Below the pieces are notes generated by a model. It searched no databases. It saw only the letters and a program-made list of their open reading frames with translations, and was not told the DNA's origin. From NCBI GenBank assembly GCA_017476575.1, contig JAFUZO010000048.1, forward strand, positions 1-34,840: DNA of 34,840 nucleotides, written 5' to 3'. A program made the translations under genes and the position numbers. Position 1 is the first letter of the stretch; each line of letters starts with the position of its first letter. Source of the stretch: Bacteroidales bacterium. Lineage in GTDB: Bacteria; Bacteroidota; Bacteroidia; Bacteroidales; UBA932. Positions 14,924 to 23,899 of this stretch are shown piece after piece.

Positions 14924-16072
14924 CTATGCCATCGCCCCGGCGATGATTTCGCCCAGCGTCCGCAGGCCCGGCTCCATCTTCTCTTCGGCGATGAAGGAGA
15001 AGTTGAGGCGCATGGTGTTGCGGTGCGACCCGTCGAGGAAGAAGAACGATCCGGCGACATAGGCGACGCCCCGAGCCAGGGCCGCGTCGTACAGGGCCAC
15101 GGTATCGATGCCCACCGGCAGCGTCAGGAAGAGGAACAGGCCGCCTTCCGGCCGGGTCCAGGTAACTCCTTCCGGCATGTACCGTTCCAGCAGCGACAGC
15201 ATCCGGTCGCGCCGACGGCGGTATTCTTCGCGTGTGTGCACGAGGTTGGCGTCCAGCGCCCCGGCGCCCATGAACTCGGCGGCCATGTACTGGTCCAGCA
15301 CCGGCGGACAGAGGTCGAGCGCCTGCTTGCAGACGAAGATCTGTTCCAGGACGGGTTCCGGCCCGAAGATCCATCCCAGCCGGAAGGCCGGGGCGAAAAT
15401 CTTCGAGAAACTGCCCAGGTGCAGGGTCCGCTCCGGCGCCAGGGAATAGAGGGTCGGCACGTCTTCGCCCTCGTACCGGAGTTCCCGGTAGGGGCTGTCC
15501 TCGACGATGAGGCAGTCCCGTTTCCGGGCCAGGTCCACCAGGGCTTTCCGCTCCGGGAGCGGCATCGTCTCGCCGGAGGGGTTGTTGAAGTCCGGGATTA
15601 CGTAGAGAAACTTCACGCGCCGCCTTTCCTCCTCTGTCAAGGGCGCTTCCCAACTCCGCACGTCGGCCCGGTAGGCCTTGAAGGACTGGAGGGCGCCCAG
15701 GTAGGTCGGCTCGGTGGTCAGGATGATATCGCCCGGGTCCACGAGGATACGGGTGCACACGTCGATGCCCTGCTGCGAGGATGTCGTGACCTGGATGTTC
15801 GCCAGCGGGACGCCGTACCGGGCGGAAAGCACCTCTCGGAGGGGCATGGCGCCCTGGGTGGAACCGTACTGGAGCACGGAAGTCCCGTATTTTTCCAGGA
15901 CGACACCCGGCAACCGCTTGATTTCCTCCACCGGGAAGGTCACAGTCGCCGGATATCCGCCCGCAAACGAGCAGATCTCCGACAACTTCACCTTCCGGAA
16001 AATCTCCCGGACCGGACTCCGCATGAACGACGGTACATCCGCCGAGAACAGTCTGTCGTAATCCATGGTCAT
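14924..16072 (-). CDS. PLP-dependent class I aminotransferase (LysN/MocR-type domain)
   Basis: The 382-residue enzyme is a fold-type I aminotransferase. The PLP lysine is Lys224 in LGSFSKIFAPAFRLGW; Asp192 (EDSPYRELRY) and Asn164 (DFNNPSGETM) contact the cofactor. The N-terminal FAGGYPATVTFP and QYGSTQGAMPLRE are typical of the 2-aminoadipate/LysN-like branch related to MocR C-terminal domains, without a DNA-binding part. The ATG overlaps the murA stop by four bases. Lying between murA and dapF it could supply LL-diaminopimelate in place of DapL, but that is inferred from neighbours; an aromatic or aminoadipate transaminase is also possible. Confidence 0.85.
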   Translation of the reverse strand: MTMDYDRLFSADVPSFMRSPVREIFRKVKLSEICSFAGGYPATVTFPVEEIKRLPGVVLEKYGTSVLQYGSTQGAMPLREVLSARYGVPLANIQVTTSSQQGIDVCTRILVDPGDIILTTEPTYLGALQSFKAYRADVRSWEAPLTEEERRRVKFLYVIPDFNNPSGETMPLPERKALVDLARKRDCLIVEDSPYRELRYEGEDVPTLYSLAPERTLHLGSFSKIFAPAFRLGWIFGPEPVLEQIFVCKQALDLCPPVLDQYMAAEFMGAGALDANLVHTREEYRRRRDRMLSLLERYMPEGVTWTRPEGGLFLFLTLPVGIDTVALYDAALARGVAYVAGSFFFLDGSHRNTMRLNFSFIAEEKMEPGLRTLGEIIAGAMA

Positions 16073-17376
16073 TCCCGGGTGATATGGGCTCCGAGGGCGT
16101 TCAGACGGCCGTCGATGTCCTCGTAGCCCCGGTCGATCTGCTCGATATTGTCGATGGTCGAAGTGCCCTTGGCGCTCATGGCGGCAAGGAGCATCGCGAT
16201 ACCGGCGCGGATATCCGGCGACACCAGCCGGGCGGCCTTCAGCGTGATGCGGTGGTCATGTCCGATGACCACCGCCCGGTGCGGGTCGCAGAGGATGATC
16301 TGGGCGCCCATGTCGATGAGCCGGTCCACGAAGAACAGCCTGGATTCGAACATCTTCTGGTGGATGAGCACGCTGCCCTTGCACTGGGTGGCCACGACGA
16401 GCATCACGGACAGCAGGTCCGGTGTCAGGCCCGGCCATGGCGCATCGGCGAGGGTCATGATGGACCCGTCCAGGAAGGAGTCGATTTCATAACTCTCCTG
16501 CTCGGGGACATAGATGTCGTCGCCCCGCTGCTCCAGGTGGATGCCGAGGCGGCGGAAGGCATCGGGAATGATGCCGAGGTCGTACCAGGATACGTCCTTG
16601 ATGGTGATGGAACTCCGGTTGATGGCGGCCATGCCGATGAAGGAGCCGACCTCGATCATGTCCGGAAGGATCTTGTGCAGGGTGCCGTGCAGCTGCCCGA
16701 CGCCGTGGATGCGCAGGAGGTTGGAACCGACCCCGTCGATGAAGGCACCCATGCGGTTGAGCATCTTGCAGAGTTGCTGGAGGTAGGGTTCGCAGGCGGC
16801 GTTGTAGATGGTCGTGGTGCCCTTGGCAAGGACGGCGGCCATGACGATGTTGGCCGTACCGGTCACGGAGGCCTCGTCCAGCAGCATGTAGCGTCCGGAG
16901 AGGCGTCCCTCGCAGGTCAGGTGGAAGGCCCTCCGGGAGGCATCGTATTCCATCTGCGCCCCGAGTTTGACCATGCCGTCGAGGTGGGTGTCCACGCGGC
17001 GCCGGCCGATCTTGTCTCCGCCCGGCTTGGCGAACCAGGCATGTCCGAAACGGGCCAGGAGCGGTCCCACGACCATCACCGAGCCGCGGAGCGCCGCGCA
17101 CTTGCGCACGAATTCCTCCGTCTCGATGTAGGTCGTGTCCACCTCGTCGGCTAGGAAGGTGTACATGCCTTTCGCAAGGCGGGTCACCTTCACGCCCATC
17201 CCCTGGAGAAGAGCGATGAGATTCTTCACGTCCAGGATTTCCGGCACGTTGGAAAGGGTGATCGGTTCGGAGGTCAGGAGCACGGCACTGATGACCTCCA
17301 GGGCCTCGTTCTTCGCGCCCTGCGGGGTGATGGTTCCGGACAGCTTGTGTCCGCCTTCGATAATGAATCTGCTCAT
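16069..17376 (-). CDS. murA: UDP-N-acetylglucosamine 1-carboxyvinyltransferase, Asp-type
   Basis: The 435-residue cytoplasmic enzyme adds enolpyruvate to UDP-GlcNAc, the first committed step of peptidoglycan synthesis. The conserved Lys22 is in PQGAKNEAL. The loop that usually holds the catalytic Cys (Cys115 in E. coli, in GGCAIGARP) reads PGGDKIGRRRVDTH, with Asp121 in its place. Such MurA enzymes are active but not alkylated by fosfomycin. The ATG at 17376 was chosen because it gives the standard N-terminus (MSRFIIEGG); the frame is open a further 141 codons upstream but that part is not family-like. It is coupled to the aminotransferase downstream. Confidence 0.96.
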   Translation of the reverse strand: MSRFIIEGGHKLSGTITPQGAKNEALEVISAVLLTSEPITLSNVPEILDVKNLIALLQGMGVKVTRLAKGMYTFLADEVDTTYIETEEFVRKCAALRGSVMVVGPLLARFGHAWFAKPGGDKIGRRRVDTHLDGMVKLGAQMEYDASRRAFHLTCEGRLSGRYMLLDEASVTGTANIVMAAVLAKGTTTIYNAACEPYLQQLCKMLNRMGAFIDGVGSNLLRIHGVGQLHGTLHKILPDMIEVGSFIGMAAINRSSITIKDVSWYDLGIIPDAFRRLGIHLEQRGDDIYVPEQESYEIDSFLDGSIMTLADAPWPGLTPDLLSVMLVVATQCKGSVLIHQKMFESRLFFVDRLIDMGAQIILCDPHRAVVIGHDHRITLKAARLVSPDIRAGIAMLLAAMSAKGTSTIDNIEQIDRGYEDIDGRLNALGAHITRE

Positions 17377-17377
17377 G

Positions 17378-17388
17378 GTCGTTATCTT
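17378..17388 (-). promoter_or_regulatory. AAGATAACGAC motif before murA start
   Basis: This is the same 11-base motif, at the same one-base distance from the ATG, as at mutS (8687-8697). It supports the chosen start. Confidence 0.45.
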
Positions 17389-17440
17389 TTCGGACTGGCC
17401 GTTCTCCCCGGCCATCCCGTTGTTTTCCTGCTTCCTTCCG

Positions 17441-17601
17441 GTCAGGTCTCTCCCCGGTTGGGAGGCCTGTGCCCCTTCCGTCCATTCCCATGGGCAAGGT
17501 CTCGATCCGTACCGGGGACCTTCCCCGCCTGATTTGCTTTTCCCTGTGCCCGACGGCCCTTTTCGTGGGCAAGGTCTCCGGGGGCTTTCCAGACCTTGCC
17601 C
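17441..17601. repeat. Three tandem hairpins sharing AGGTCTC, murB-murA gap
   Basis: Arms pair at 17443-17450 with 17462-17469 (CAGGTCTC/GAGGCCTG), 17492-17501 with 17517-17526 (GGGCAAGGTC/GACCTTCCCC, one mismatch) and 17567-17577 with 17591-17601 (GGGCAAGGTCT/AGACCTTGCCC, perfect). Each left arm carries AGGTC and loops are 11-15 bases. They lie in the 242-base gap between murB and murA. They may be decayed tandem copies of one palindrome, and could modulate read-through from murB into murA. Confidence 0.6.
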
Positions 17602-17618
17602 GGATGTTCCCCTACGGG

Positions 17619-18761
17619 TTATACGTGCTCCACCTCGGGGCGGAGGGTGATGCCGTATTTGGTGCGGATGGCGTCGATGACCTGCCCTTCCAGGGCGATG
17701 ATTTCTTCCGGTGTGGCATGGCCGGTGGCATTGACGATGACGAGCGGCTGCTTCGGATAGACCTGGGCACCGCCAAGGGTCCGGCCTTTGAAGCCGCACT
17801 GCTCGATCATCCAGGCCGCCGGGACCTTTACCCGCTCCCCGACGTCATAATGCGGCACTTCGTAATCCGGTCCGTTGTCCGCCCGGGCCGTTTCCACGAT
17901 GCGTGTGAAGTGTTCCCGGCTTACGACCGGGTTGCAGAAGAAACTTCCCGCGCTGCCCGTCTCGGCCGGATCGGGCAGCTTTTCGCGCCGGATGCCGATG
18001 ATGGTCTCCCGGATGACTTGCGGGGTGAGAGATGGCCCGACCCCGCCTCCGCCCGGAGCCTGTTCCGTCATTTCTGCCAGCGACAGGTCTTTTGTCTTTC
18101 CGACCGGGCGGTGCAAGGGGAGAAATCTCTTTTCCAGTGCTCTACGGATGCCGCCGTAATCCAGCTTGGGCTGGGGTACGGCAGACAGGCAGAAGGTGAC
18201 GGCCGTGATGATGTAACGTCCCTTCCACTCGGTCTTGAAGCGGGAAGTCCGGTAGCCGTAGCCGCATTCCGAAGCCGGAATGTCCACGAAGGTGCCGTCC
18301 GTCCGGTCGAAGGCATGGACCGTCTCGATGATATCTTTGGCCTCCACGCCGTAGGCGCCGATGTTCTGCACGGCGCTTGCCCCGGCTTCTCCCGGGATGA
18401 GCGACAGGTTCTCCGGGCCCCACAGCCCTTCACCGGCCGCCCAGGCACAGAAATCATCGAATACGACGCCGGCGCCGACCCGGACATGGACCGATGCCGG
18501 TCCGGCAGGGGAGAAGTCCGGTCGCGCCGGGTACGACGGGACTGTCCCTTGGATTCCGACATGCAGTACCGTTCCGGGGAAGTCCTTGGTGAACAGGAGG
18601 TTGGATCCGCCGCCCATGACGAAGACCGGCTGCGGGAGGGCGTCGAAGTCCAGCGCGGACAGGTCGGCTTCCTCTGTAATTTCCACGTAGGCCGCGCAGG
18701 ACACCTTCATGCCGAAAGTGTTCCGCCGGGACAAATCCGTATATTGTGTCACTTCAACCAT
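17619..18761 (-). CDS. murB: UDP-N-acetylenolpyruvoylglucosamine reductase
   Basis: The 380-residue FAD enzyme reduces the MurA product to UDP-MurNAc with NADPH. FAD-binding motifs VFVMGGGSNLLF (residues 46-57) and LIPGEAGASAVQNIGAYGVE (121-140) are present. The catalytic Ser is Ser273 in GSAGSFFCNP. EQCGFKGRTLGGAQVYPKQPL follows near the end. The enzyme is of the E. coli-like type with the GYGYRTSRFK block. An insertion of about 30 residues at 213-245, with a GGGG run, separates the LDYGGIRRAL segment from the RREKLPDP segment; these are closer together in the homologs I know. The ATG at 18761 removes eight non-conserved residues from the longest frame. Confidence 0.95.
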   Translation of the reverse strand: MVEVTQYTDLSRRNTFGMKVSCAAYVEITEEADLSALDFDALPQPVFVMGGGSNLLFTKDFPGTVLHVGIQGTVPSYPARPDFSPAGPASVHVRVGAGVVFDDFCAWAAGEGLWGPENLSLIPGEAGASAVQNIGAYGVEAKDIIETVHAFDRTDGTFVDIPASECGYGYRTSRFKTEWKGRYIITAVTFCLSAVPQPKLDYGGIRRALEKRFLPLHRPVGKTKDLSLAEMTEQAPGGGGVGPSLTPQVIRETIIGIRREKLPDPAETGSAGSFFCNPVVSREHFTRIVETARADNGPDYEVPHYDVGERVKVPAAWMIEQCGFKGRTLGGAQVYPKQPLVIVNATGHATPEEIIALEGQVIDAIRTKYGITLRPEVEHV

Positions 18762-19010
18762 TCGTCCATCTTCGAGGCTGCGCACGCCTCTTTTTGTAAA
18801 TAATTAAGGGTCAATAAGTTCCCGGTCTACCCGTGGGCCGTGTGTCATTTTTCGTGCAGGCCGCGCACCTGCCTTTCAGGAAGCCACTCTCCGTCAACAT
18901 GTTACACAATATCCCTGTGCCCGGCTTCAAATTACATACCGTACGTCCTTCCCATCCCTTTCGTCGTCCCCGCCGTCGTCCGGTCTTCCCATAGCGCCGC
19001 CGTTCCCGCT
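18762..19010. other. Intergenic between murB and aspS, nothing recognised
   Basis: The first 60 bases are AT-rich and may hold the murB promoter on the minus strand, but no TAnnTTTG match was found. The rest shows no convincing gene, although a basic, arginine-rich frame is open on the minus strand. Confidence 0.4.
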
Positions 19011-19032
19011 GCCGGAAGCCTACGCTTCCGGC
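19011..19032. terminator. Hairpin spanning the aspS stop codon
   Basis: GCCGGAAGC (19011-19019) and GCTTCCGGC (19024-19032) form a perfect 9-bp stem around a four-base loop that contains part of the aspS stop codon. There is no T tract on the minus strand; TTT follows on the plus strand. It may mark the aspS 3' end. Confidence 0.4.
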
Positions 19033-20795
19033 TTTACGGTCAGGGCGATCTGCAGCTCGTCGAGTTGGGCCTGGTCGATTCCGGACGGGGAGTCGATCAT
19101 CACGTCGCGCCCCTGGTTGTTCTTCGGGAAGGCGATATAGTCGCGGATCGAGTCGGAGCCGCCGAACAGGGCGCACACCCGGTCGAATCCGAAGGCAAGG
19201 CCTCCGTGCGGCGGGGCGCCGAACTTGAAGGCGTTGATGATGAATCCGAACTTGTATTCCGCTTCCTCGGGGCCGATGCCCAGCACCTCGAACATGCGTT
19301 TCTGCATGTCCGCATCATGGATCCGGATGGAACCGCCGCCGAGTTCATTGCCGTTCAGCACGAAGTCGTAGGCGTTGGCGCACACCCGCTCCAGATCCTC
19401 CTTCCGGTCCGAATAGAACCAGTCGAGATGTTCCGGCTTCGGCGCCGTGAACGGATGGTGCATGGCGTAGAAGCGCTGCGTCTCGTCGTCCCATTCCAGC
19501 AGCGGGAAGTCAACGATCCACAGCGGGGCGAACACCTTCGGGTCGCGCAGGCCCAGCCGTCCGCCCAGCTCCAGCCGCAGGACCCCGAGCATGGTCTGGA
19601 CCTTGCGGCGGTTGTCGCCGGAAAGGATCAGGATAAGGTCGCCGAGCCCGGCCTCGGACGCGGCGGCAATCCGTGTCAATGCCTCGGCGTCATAGAACTT
19701 GTCGATGGAGGACTTGTAGGTACGGTCCCCGTTGACCTTGATGTAGATGAGCCCCTTGGCGCCCACCTGCGGCCGCTTGACCCATTCGGTGAGTTCGTCG
19801 ATCTGCTTGCGGGAATAGTCCGCCCCGCCCGGGACCACGATGGCGCCCGCGTAGGCCGCCCCGTCCAGCACGCCGAACCCGTGTCCCTTGACCACGGACG
19901 TCACCTCGTGGATGGTCATCCCGAAGCGGACATCCGGCTTGTCGGAGCCGTACCGGTCCATGGCATCGTACCAACTCATGCGCGGCAGCGGGGAGGGGAT
20001 CTCCACGTCCAGCACGTTCTTGAACAGGGTGCGCATCATCCCCTCGAAGGTCGCGAGCACGTCCTCCTGCTCCACGAACGACATCTCGCAGTCGATCTGC
20101 GTGAACTCCGGCTGTCGGTCGGCCCGTAGGTCCTCGTCGCGGAAACACTTGACAATCTGGAAGTAGCGGTCATATCCCGCCACCATGAGCAACTGCTTGA
20201 AGGTCTGCGGCGACTGCGGCAGGGCGTAGAACTGGCCCGGGTTCATGCGGGAGGGCACCACGAAGTCGCGCGCCCCCTCCGGGGTGGACTTGATGAGGTA
20301 CGGCGTCTCGATCTCCATGAACCCCTGCGCGTCCAGGTAGTTGCGCACCTCGTGGGCGACCCGGTGGCGCAGCGTCAGCGCGCGGCGCAGCGGTCCCCGG
20401 CGCAGGTCCAGGTAGCGGTATTTCATCCGCAGGTCGTCGCCGCCGTCGGACTCGTCCTCGATGGTGAAGGGCGGGGTCACGGACTTGTTGAGCACCGTGA
20501 TGGCCGATACCTTGATCTCGATGTCGCCGGTGGGCATCTTGGCGTTCTTCGCCTGCCGTTCAACCACCTCGCCGATGGCCTGGATGACATATTCACGCCC
20601 CAGGGACGTCGCGGTGGCGACCAGCTCCGCAGGGGCATCCGCCTCGACGACAAGCTGGGTGATGCCGTACCGGTCCCGTAAATCGATGAAGGTCATCCCC
20701 CCGAGTTTGCGGGCCTTCTGGACCCATCCGGCGAGGGTGACCACTTCTCCTCGGTTCTCGATGCGGAGCGCTCCGCATGTGTGTGTACGATACAT
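19020..20795 (-). CDS. aspS: Aspartyl-tRNA synthetase
   Basis: The 591-residue class II synthetase charges tRNA-Asp. The N-terminal OB-fold anticodon domain (about 1-110) opens [11 protein letters not shown]. Motif 2 is [24 protein letters not shown] cut here around residues 212-235, and motif 3 is [27 protein letters not shown] near 530-555. Between them lies the GAD insertion domain typical of bacterial enzymes ([13 protein letters not shown] onward, about 320-420). Length fits the bacterial type. It has its own -7 box and is not part of the carbohydrate locus upstream. Confidence 0.97.
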   Translation of the reverse strand: MYRTHTCGALRIENRGEVVTLAGWVQKARKLGGMTFIDLRDRYGITQLVVEADAPAELVATATSLGREYVIQAIGEVVERQAKNAKMPTGDIEIKVSAITVLNKSVTPPFTIEDESDGGDDLRMKYRYLDLRRGPLRRALTLRHRVAHEVRNYLDAQGFMEIETPYLIKSTPEGARDFVVPSRMNPGQFYALPQSPQTFKQLLMVAGYDRYFQIVKCFRDEDLRADRQPEFTQIDCEMSFVEQEDVLATFEGMMRTLFKNVLDVEIPSPLPRMSWYDAMDRYGSDKPDVRFGMTIHEVTSVVKGHGFGVLDGAAYAGAIVVPGGADYSRKQIDELTEWVKRPQVGAKGLIYIKVNGDRTYKSSIDKFYDAEALTRIAAASEAGLGDLILILSGDNRRKVQTMLGVLRLELGGRLGLRDPKVFAPLWIVDFPLLEWDDETQRFYAMHHPFTAPKPEHLDWFYSDRKEDLERVCANAYDFVLNGNELGGGSIRIHDADMQKRMFEVLGIGPEEAEYKFGFIINAFKFGAPPHGGLAFGFDRVCALFGGSDSIRDYIAFPKNNQGRDVMIDSPSGIDQAQLDELQIALTVKPEA

Positions 20796-20834
20796 AGATA
20801 TGCTGTTTTTGTTCTGATCGCATCAAACAATCTA

Positions 20835-20842
20835 CAAAATTA
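20835..20842 (-). promoter_or_regulatory. Putative aspS -7 box
   Basis: The minus strand reads TAATTTTG, matching TAnnTTTG, 39 bases before the aspS ATG. A TTG about 24 bases further upstream is slightly too far to be a standard -33 element. Confidence 0.55.
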
Positions 20843-20960
20843 GCAAAAATCTGCGTATATTGCTCACAAGCCGGATACAAACCGAGACATAAACCGATGC
20901 CCGCACCTCCGGAAACACCGAAGCGTCGTCCGGAGATACGGGCAGGGCGGTGACAGCTGC

Positions 20961-22082
20961 TCAGTCGGAGGCCTTGAAATAGGGACCGGTGCCCGAGATG
21001 GTCGGCCTTCCGGTCTTGAAGTATGGCCACTCCGCATTCCAGTACACCCGTTCCAGGATCATGGGGCGGGCGGCATAGTTGTCGCCGCTCCAGCGGGCAT
21101 GCATGCACATCCAGTCCTCTCCGTTGTCGTCTGTGAGAATCTCGCTGTTGTGGCCCGTCCCCACGAAGGCGCCGTAGGCGTCGTATCCTTCCATGATGGT
21201 GTTGGTGAAGGATCCGTCCGCCTGCTGCCGGGAATAGGTGTCGTTGATCATGGACCATCCGTTGGGGCCGGTATAGGGCCCCTTGACGGAGGTCGAACGG
21301 CCGATGACGACCCGGTAGGTGCTTTCTCCGCCGGCGAAGGAGTTGCCCATCGAGGCGAAGAGGTAGTAGTAGCCGCCATGCTTGTGCACCATCGTCCCCT
21401 CCATGTTGTTGCCCGCCACCTTGACCGGCTCCGACCCGGGGCGGATGGCGAGCCCGTCGTCCGTCAGGTCGACGACCCAGATGCCGGAAGCGGCGCCGTA
21501 ACTACCCCAGAAGAGGTATTTCGACCCGTCGTCGTCTTCGAAGTAGTTCGGATCGATGCTGTTCGAGACGCCGGTGTTCTCCAGGCTCACGATGATGCCC
21601 AGGTCCCGGAACGGCCCCGTCGGCGAATCGGAGACGGCGACCCCGGAGGTCCCGAGTTCGGAATGCTCCAGATGGCCGAGGGCATAGTAGAGGACATACT
21701 GTCCGCCGATATAGTTGATGTCCGGCGCCCACACCCGGGTGACGTCCTGTCCCCAGGTCGGACGGCTCAGGCCGCCGAAGGCGTTGCCCACCAGTTCCCA
21801 GGAGACCATGTCCTTGGAGCGGTAGACCGGCAGGTACACGACCGTAGCGGACCCGTTCGCCCCGTTCTGGGTGGAATAGGCATAGATGTAGCCGGTGCGC
21901 TCCCGGTCGTCGAAGATGGACGGGTCGGGGCAGTTGGCCTTGATGACCGGGTTGGTGTACGGCACCCCCTGGTGCTCCGTCCCGCCCGGGTCGACGACCG
22001 GACGTTCATCCAACTTCTGTTTGTGGTCGCAGGCGAGGCAGGCGGCCCCGGCCAGCAAGCAAAGGAAAAGGGATTTTCTCAT
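20961..22082 (-). CDS. Glycoside hydrolase family 43 lipoprotein
   Basis: The 373-residue protein has a lipoprotein signal ending LAC at Cys18, so it is probably anchored in the outer or inner membrane. The five-bladed propeller of GH43 is indicated by three acidic residues in their usual contexts: Asp53 (NCPDPSIF, base), Asp177 (NSIDPNYFEDDDG) and Glu228 (NNMEGTMVHKHGGYYYLF, acid). GHNSEILTD near the end completes the active site. Family members act on arabinan, arabinose side chains, xylosides or galactans; the layout is nearest to endo-arabinanase-like enzymes, but specificity cannot be fixed. It is the last gene of the SusC/SusD operon, 15 bases after susD. Confidence 0.9.
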   Translation of the reverse strand: MRKSLFLCLLAGAACLACDHKQKLDERPVVDPGGTEHQGVPYTNPVIKANCPDPSIFDDRERTGYIYAYSTQNGANGSATVVYLPVYRSKDMVSWELVGNAFGGLSRPTWGQDVTRVWAPDINYIGGQYVLYYALGHLEHSELGTSGVAVSDSPTGPFRDLGIIVSLENTGVSNSIDPNYFEDDDGSKYLFWGSYGAASGIWVVDLTDDGLAIRPGSEPVKVAGNNMEGTMVHKHGGYYYLFASMGNSFAGGESTYRVVIGRSTSVKGPYTGPNGWSMINDTYSRQQADGSFTNTIMEGYDAYGAFVGTGHNSEILTDDNGEDWMCMHARWSGDNYAARPMILERVYWNAEWPYFKTGRPTISGTGPYFKASD

Positions 22083-22097
22083 GGTAGGGTCCTTTTT

Positions 22098-23894
22098 TCA
22101 ATCACGCCAGCCCTCGTTCTGGGTCAGGGCCGGGTTCATCTCGCGTTCCTTGGCCGGGATGGGCCAGTAGCGGACGTAGCTGCCGTTGCATTGCCAGCGG
22201 TAAGTCGTCGTCCCCCAGACCTGCATCAGCCCGTTGCTGTTCATGGGCGCCCCGGGATAGGTCCCGTCCCGGAACTTCCGGTCGAGCCAGGTTCCCCAGC
22301 GCAGTTCGTTGAAGTACATCGAGTCCTCGCCGCCGAGTTCCCAGTAGAACTCGTTGCGGATGCGCTCCCGCAGGTCGTCCTGTCCGCCGACCGCCGTGCC
22401 CGGGTAGCCCGCGCTGTCCAGGGCGATGTGCCCGGCCCGGGTCCGGACCTGGTTCACGACGGCCACGGCCTCGTCCGTGCGGCCGAGTTCGTTGAGGCAT
22501 TCGGCCCGGCGCAGGAGCACTTCGGCATAGCGCATCAGGATGATGTCCTGCTCATAGACCCAGCGGGTCGTGCATTCGTTGCCGACGGGGACATACTTGC
22601 GCCAGAGATAGTAGAACATGGAATTCGTATCGGTGCGGAGGTCCCACGGCTCGCGGGTGTCGGAGCGGTACGGCCAGACGAGCGTATGCGTGTGCTCGAC
22701 GCCGCCGGTGGTGCCGAGGTAGGTCGAATACGGGGTGATGACGGCCTTCTTCAGCCGCGGGTCGCGGTTGTCGTACGCCCGCCGGATGCGGGTCTCGTTG
22801 CCGTTGGGCAGGTATTTCGACAGGTCCGCCCCCGCGGCGGCCATGCGGGTCCGCTCCTCGTCGGTCATCCCGTCGCGGAGGAAGAACACGGCCCGTTCCG
22901 CCGGCGTCATGTCGTTCCAACCCGGAAGATAGGTCTCCCAGTCGAAGGGCGTGCCGTCGGCATTCTCGAAGGACTGGACGTAGGCCGGGTTCGGCAGGTA
23001 GTTGTTCCAGGCCGACCCGCCGGTGTTGCGGTTGCCGTAGTTGATGCCGCGGACGTTGCCCATGCCGCTCTGCTCGACGCACTGGACAGCGAAGATCATC
23101 TCGGCGCACTGCTCGTTCTCCGGCTTGAGGAGGGCCGCCCAGTCGCCGGTGAAGAGACGGTAGCCGCAGCGTTCGACGGCCTCGAAGTCGTCGAGGGCCT
23201 TCTGCCATTCCCCGAGCCACTGCCAGGCGATGCCCCGGTAGGCGTAGGCGGCGCCCTTCGTCGCCCGTCCGTAGTCGCTGCTGCCGGCGGCATACATGTC
23301 GGGCAGGTTCTCGTCGGCGATGCACGCCGTCAGGTCGTCGATGACCGCCTCCCAGACCTCGCGTTCGGAGGAACGGGGAAGTTTGGCGGTCGACGGGTCC
23401 TCGACGTAGTCCAGGTAGAGCGGGACGCCGCCCCACAGGACGTTGAGGTAATAGTAGGCGTAGGCGCGCAGGAACCGGGCCTCGGACTTGAGGCGGGACT
23501 TGCCGGCGTCGTCCATGTCCGGGACCCCGTCCAGGTGCGCGATGGCGTCGTTGGCCCGGAAGATGAAGGTGTAGAAGAACTTGAACATGTTCGCGACGTC
23601 GGAGGAGGCCGGTGTGCCGGACCCGTAGATGGACAGGTAGTGTTCATTCCAGTTCTTGTCGATGTCCATCACCGAGGAATAGCCCTCGAAGAAAATCCGC
23701 CAGGAATCGCCGTTGCCCTCGGAATACAGGTTGTAGAACTCGTTGTAGATGCCGTTGACGGCGCTGGTGGCGAGGGTCGCCTTCTGCCAGACTGTGTTGG
23801 AGGAGATGCTGGAGGTCGGCACGGTGTCCAGCAGGTCGCCCCGGCAGGAGACCGCCGCCGTGGCGACAAGGAGGATGCTGATAATCTTTTTCAT
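22098..23894 (-). CDS. SusD/RagB-family glycan-binding lipoprotein
   Basis: The 598-residue product is a surface lipoprotein that captures oligosaccharides and caps the SusC channel. The signal peptide ends AAVSC with the acylated Cys at residue 17. The start DLLDTVPTSSISSNTVWQ, the helical stretch RFLRAYAYYYLNVLWGGVPLYLDYV (in two parts near 135-165), the TPR-like YAYRGIAWQWLGEWQKALDDFEAVE and the C-terminal YAEVLLRRAECLNELG and IRNEFYWELGGED are hallmarks of the family. It starts only six bases after the SusC stop. The glycan is unknown. Confidence 0.95.
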   Translation of the reverse strand: MKKIISILLVATAAVSCRGDLLDTVPTSSISSNTVWQKATLATSAVNGIYNEFYNLYSEGNGDSWRIFFEGYSSVMDIDKNWNEHYLSIYGSGTPASSDVANMFKFFYTFIFRANDAIAHLDGVPDMDDAGKSRLKSEARFLRAYAYYYLNVLWGGVPLYLDYVEDPSTAKLPRSSEREVWEAVIDDLTACIADENLPDMYAAGSSDYGRATKGAAYAYRGIAWQWLGEWQKALDDFEAVERCGYRLFTGDWAALLKPENEQCAEMIFAVQCVEQSGMGNVRGINYGNRNTGGSAWNNYLPNPAYVQSFENADGTPFDWETYLPGWNDMTPAERAVFFLRDGMTDEERTRMAAAGADLSKYLPNGNETRIRRAYDNRDPRLKKAVITPYSTYLGTTGGVEHTHTLVWPYRSDTREPWDLRTDTNSMFYYLWRKYVPVGNECTTRWVYEQDIILMRYAEVLLRRAECLNELGRTDEAVAVVNQVRTRAGHIALDSAGYPGTAVGGQDDLRERIRNEFYWELGGEDSMYFNELRWGTWLDRKFRDGTYPGAPMNSNGLMQVWGTTTYRWQCNGSYVRYWPIPAKEREMNPALTQNEGWRD

Positions 23895-23899
23895 GGCTC

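Noticed and set aside
17377..17799. N-terminal extension of murA by 141 codons
   Set aside because: The extension is low-complexity, overlaps the hairpin region and the end of murB, and the standard MurA N-terminus begins at the ATG of 17376.
18811..19176. A 121-residue minus-strand frame downstream of aspS
   Set aside because: It overlaps the aspS end, is dominated by arginine and glycine, and lacks a plausible start signal.
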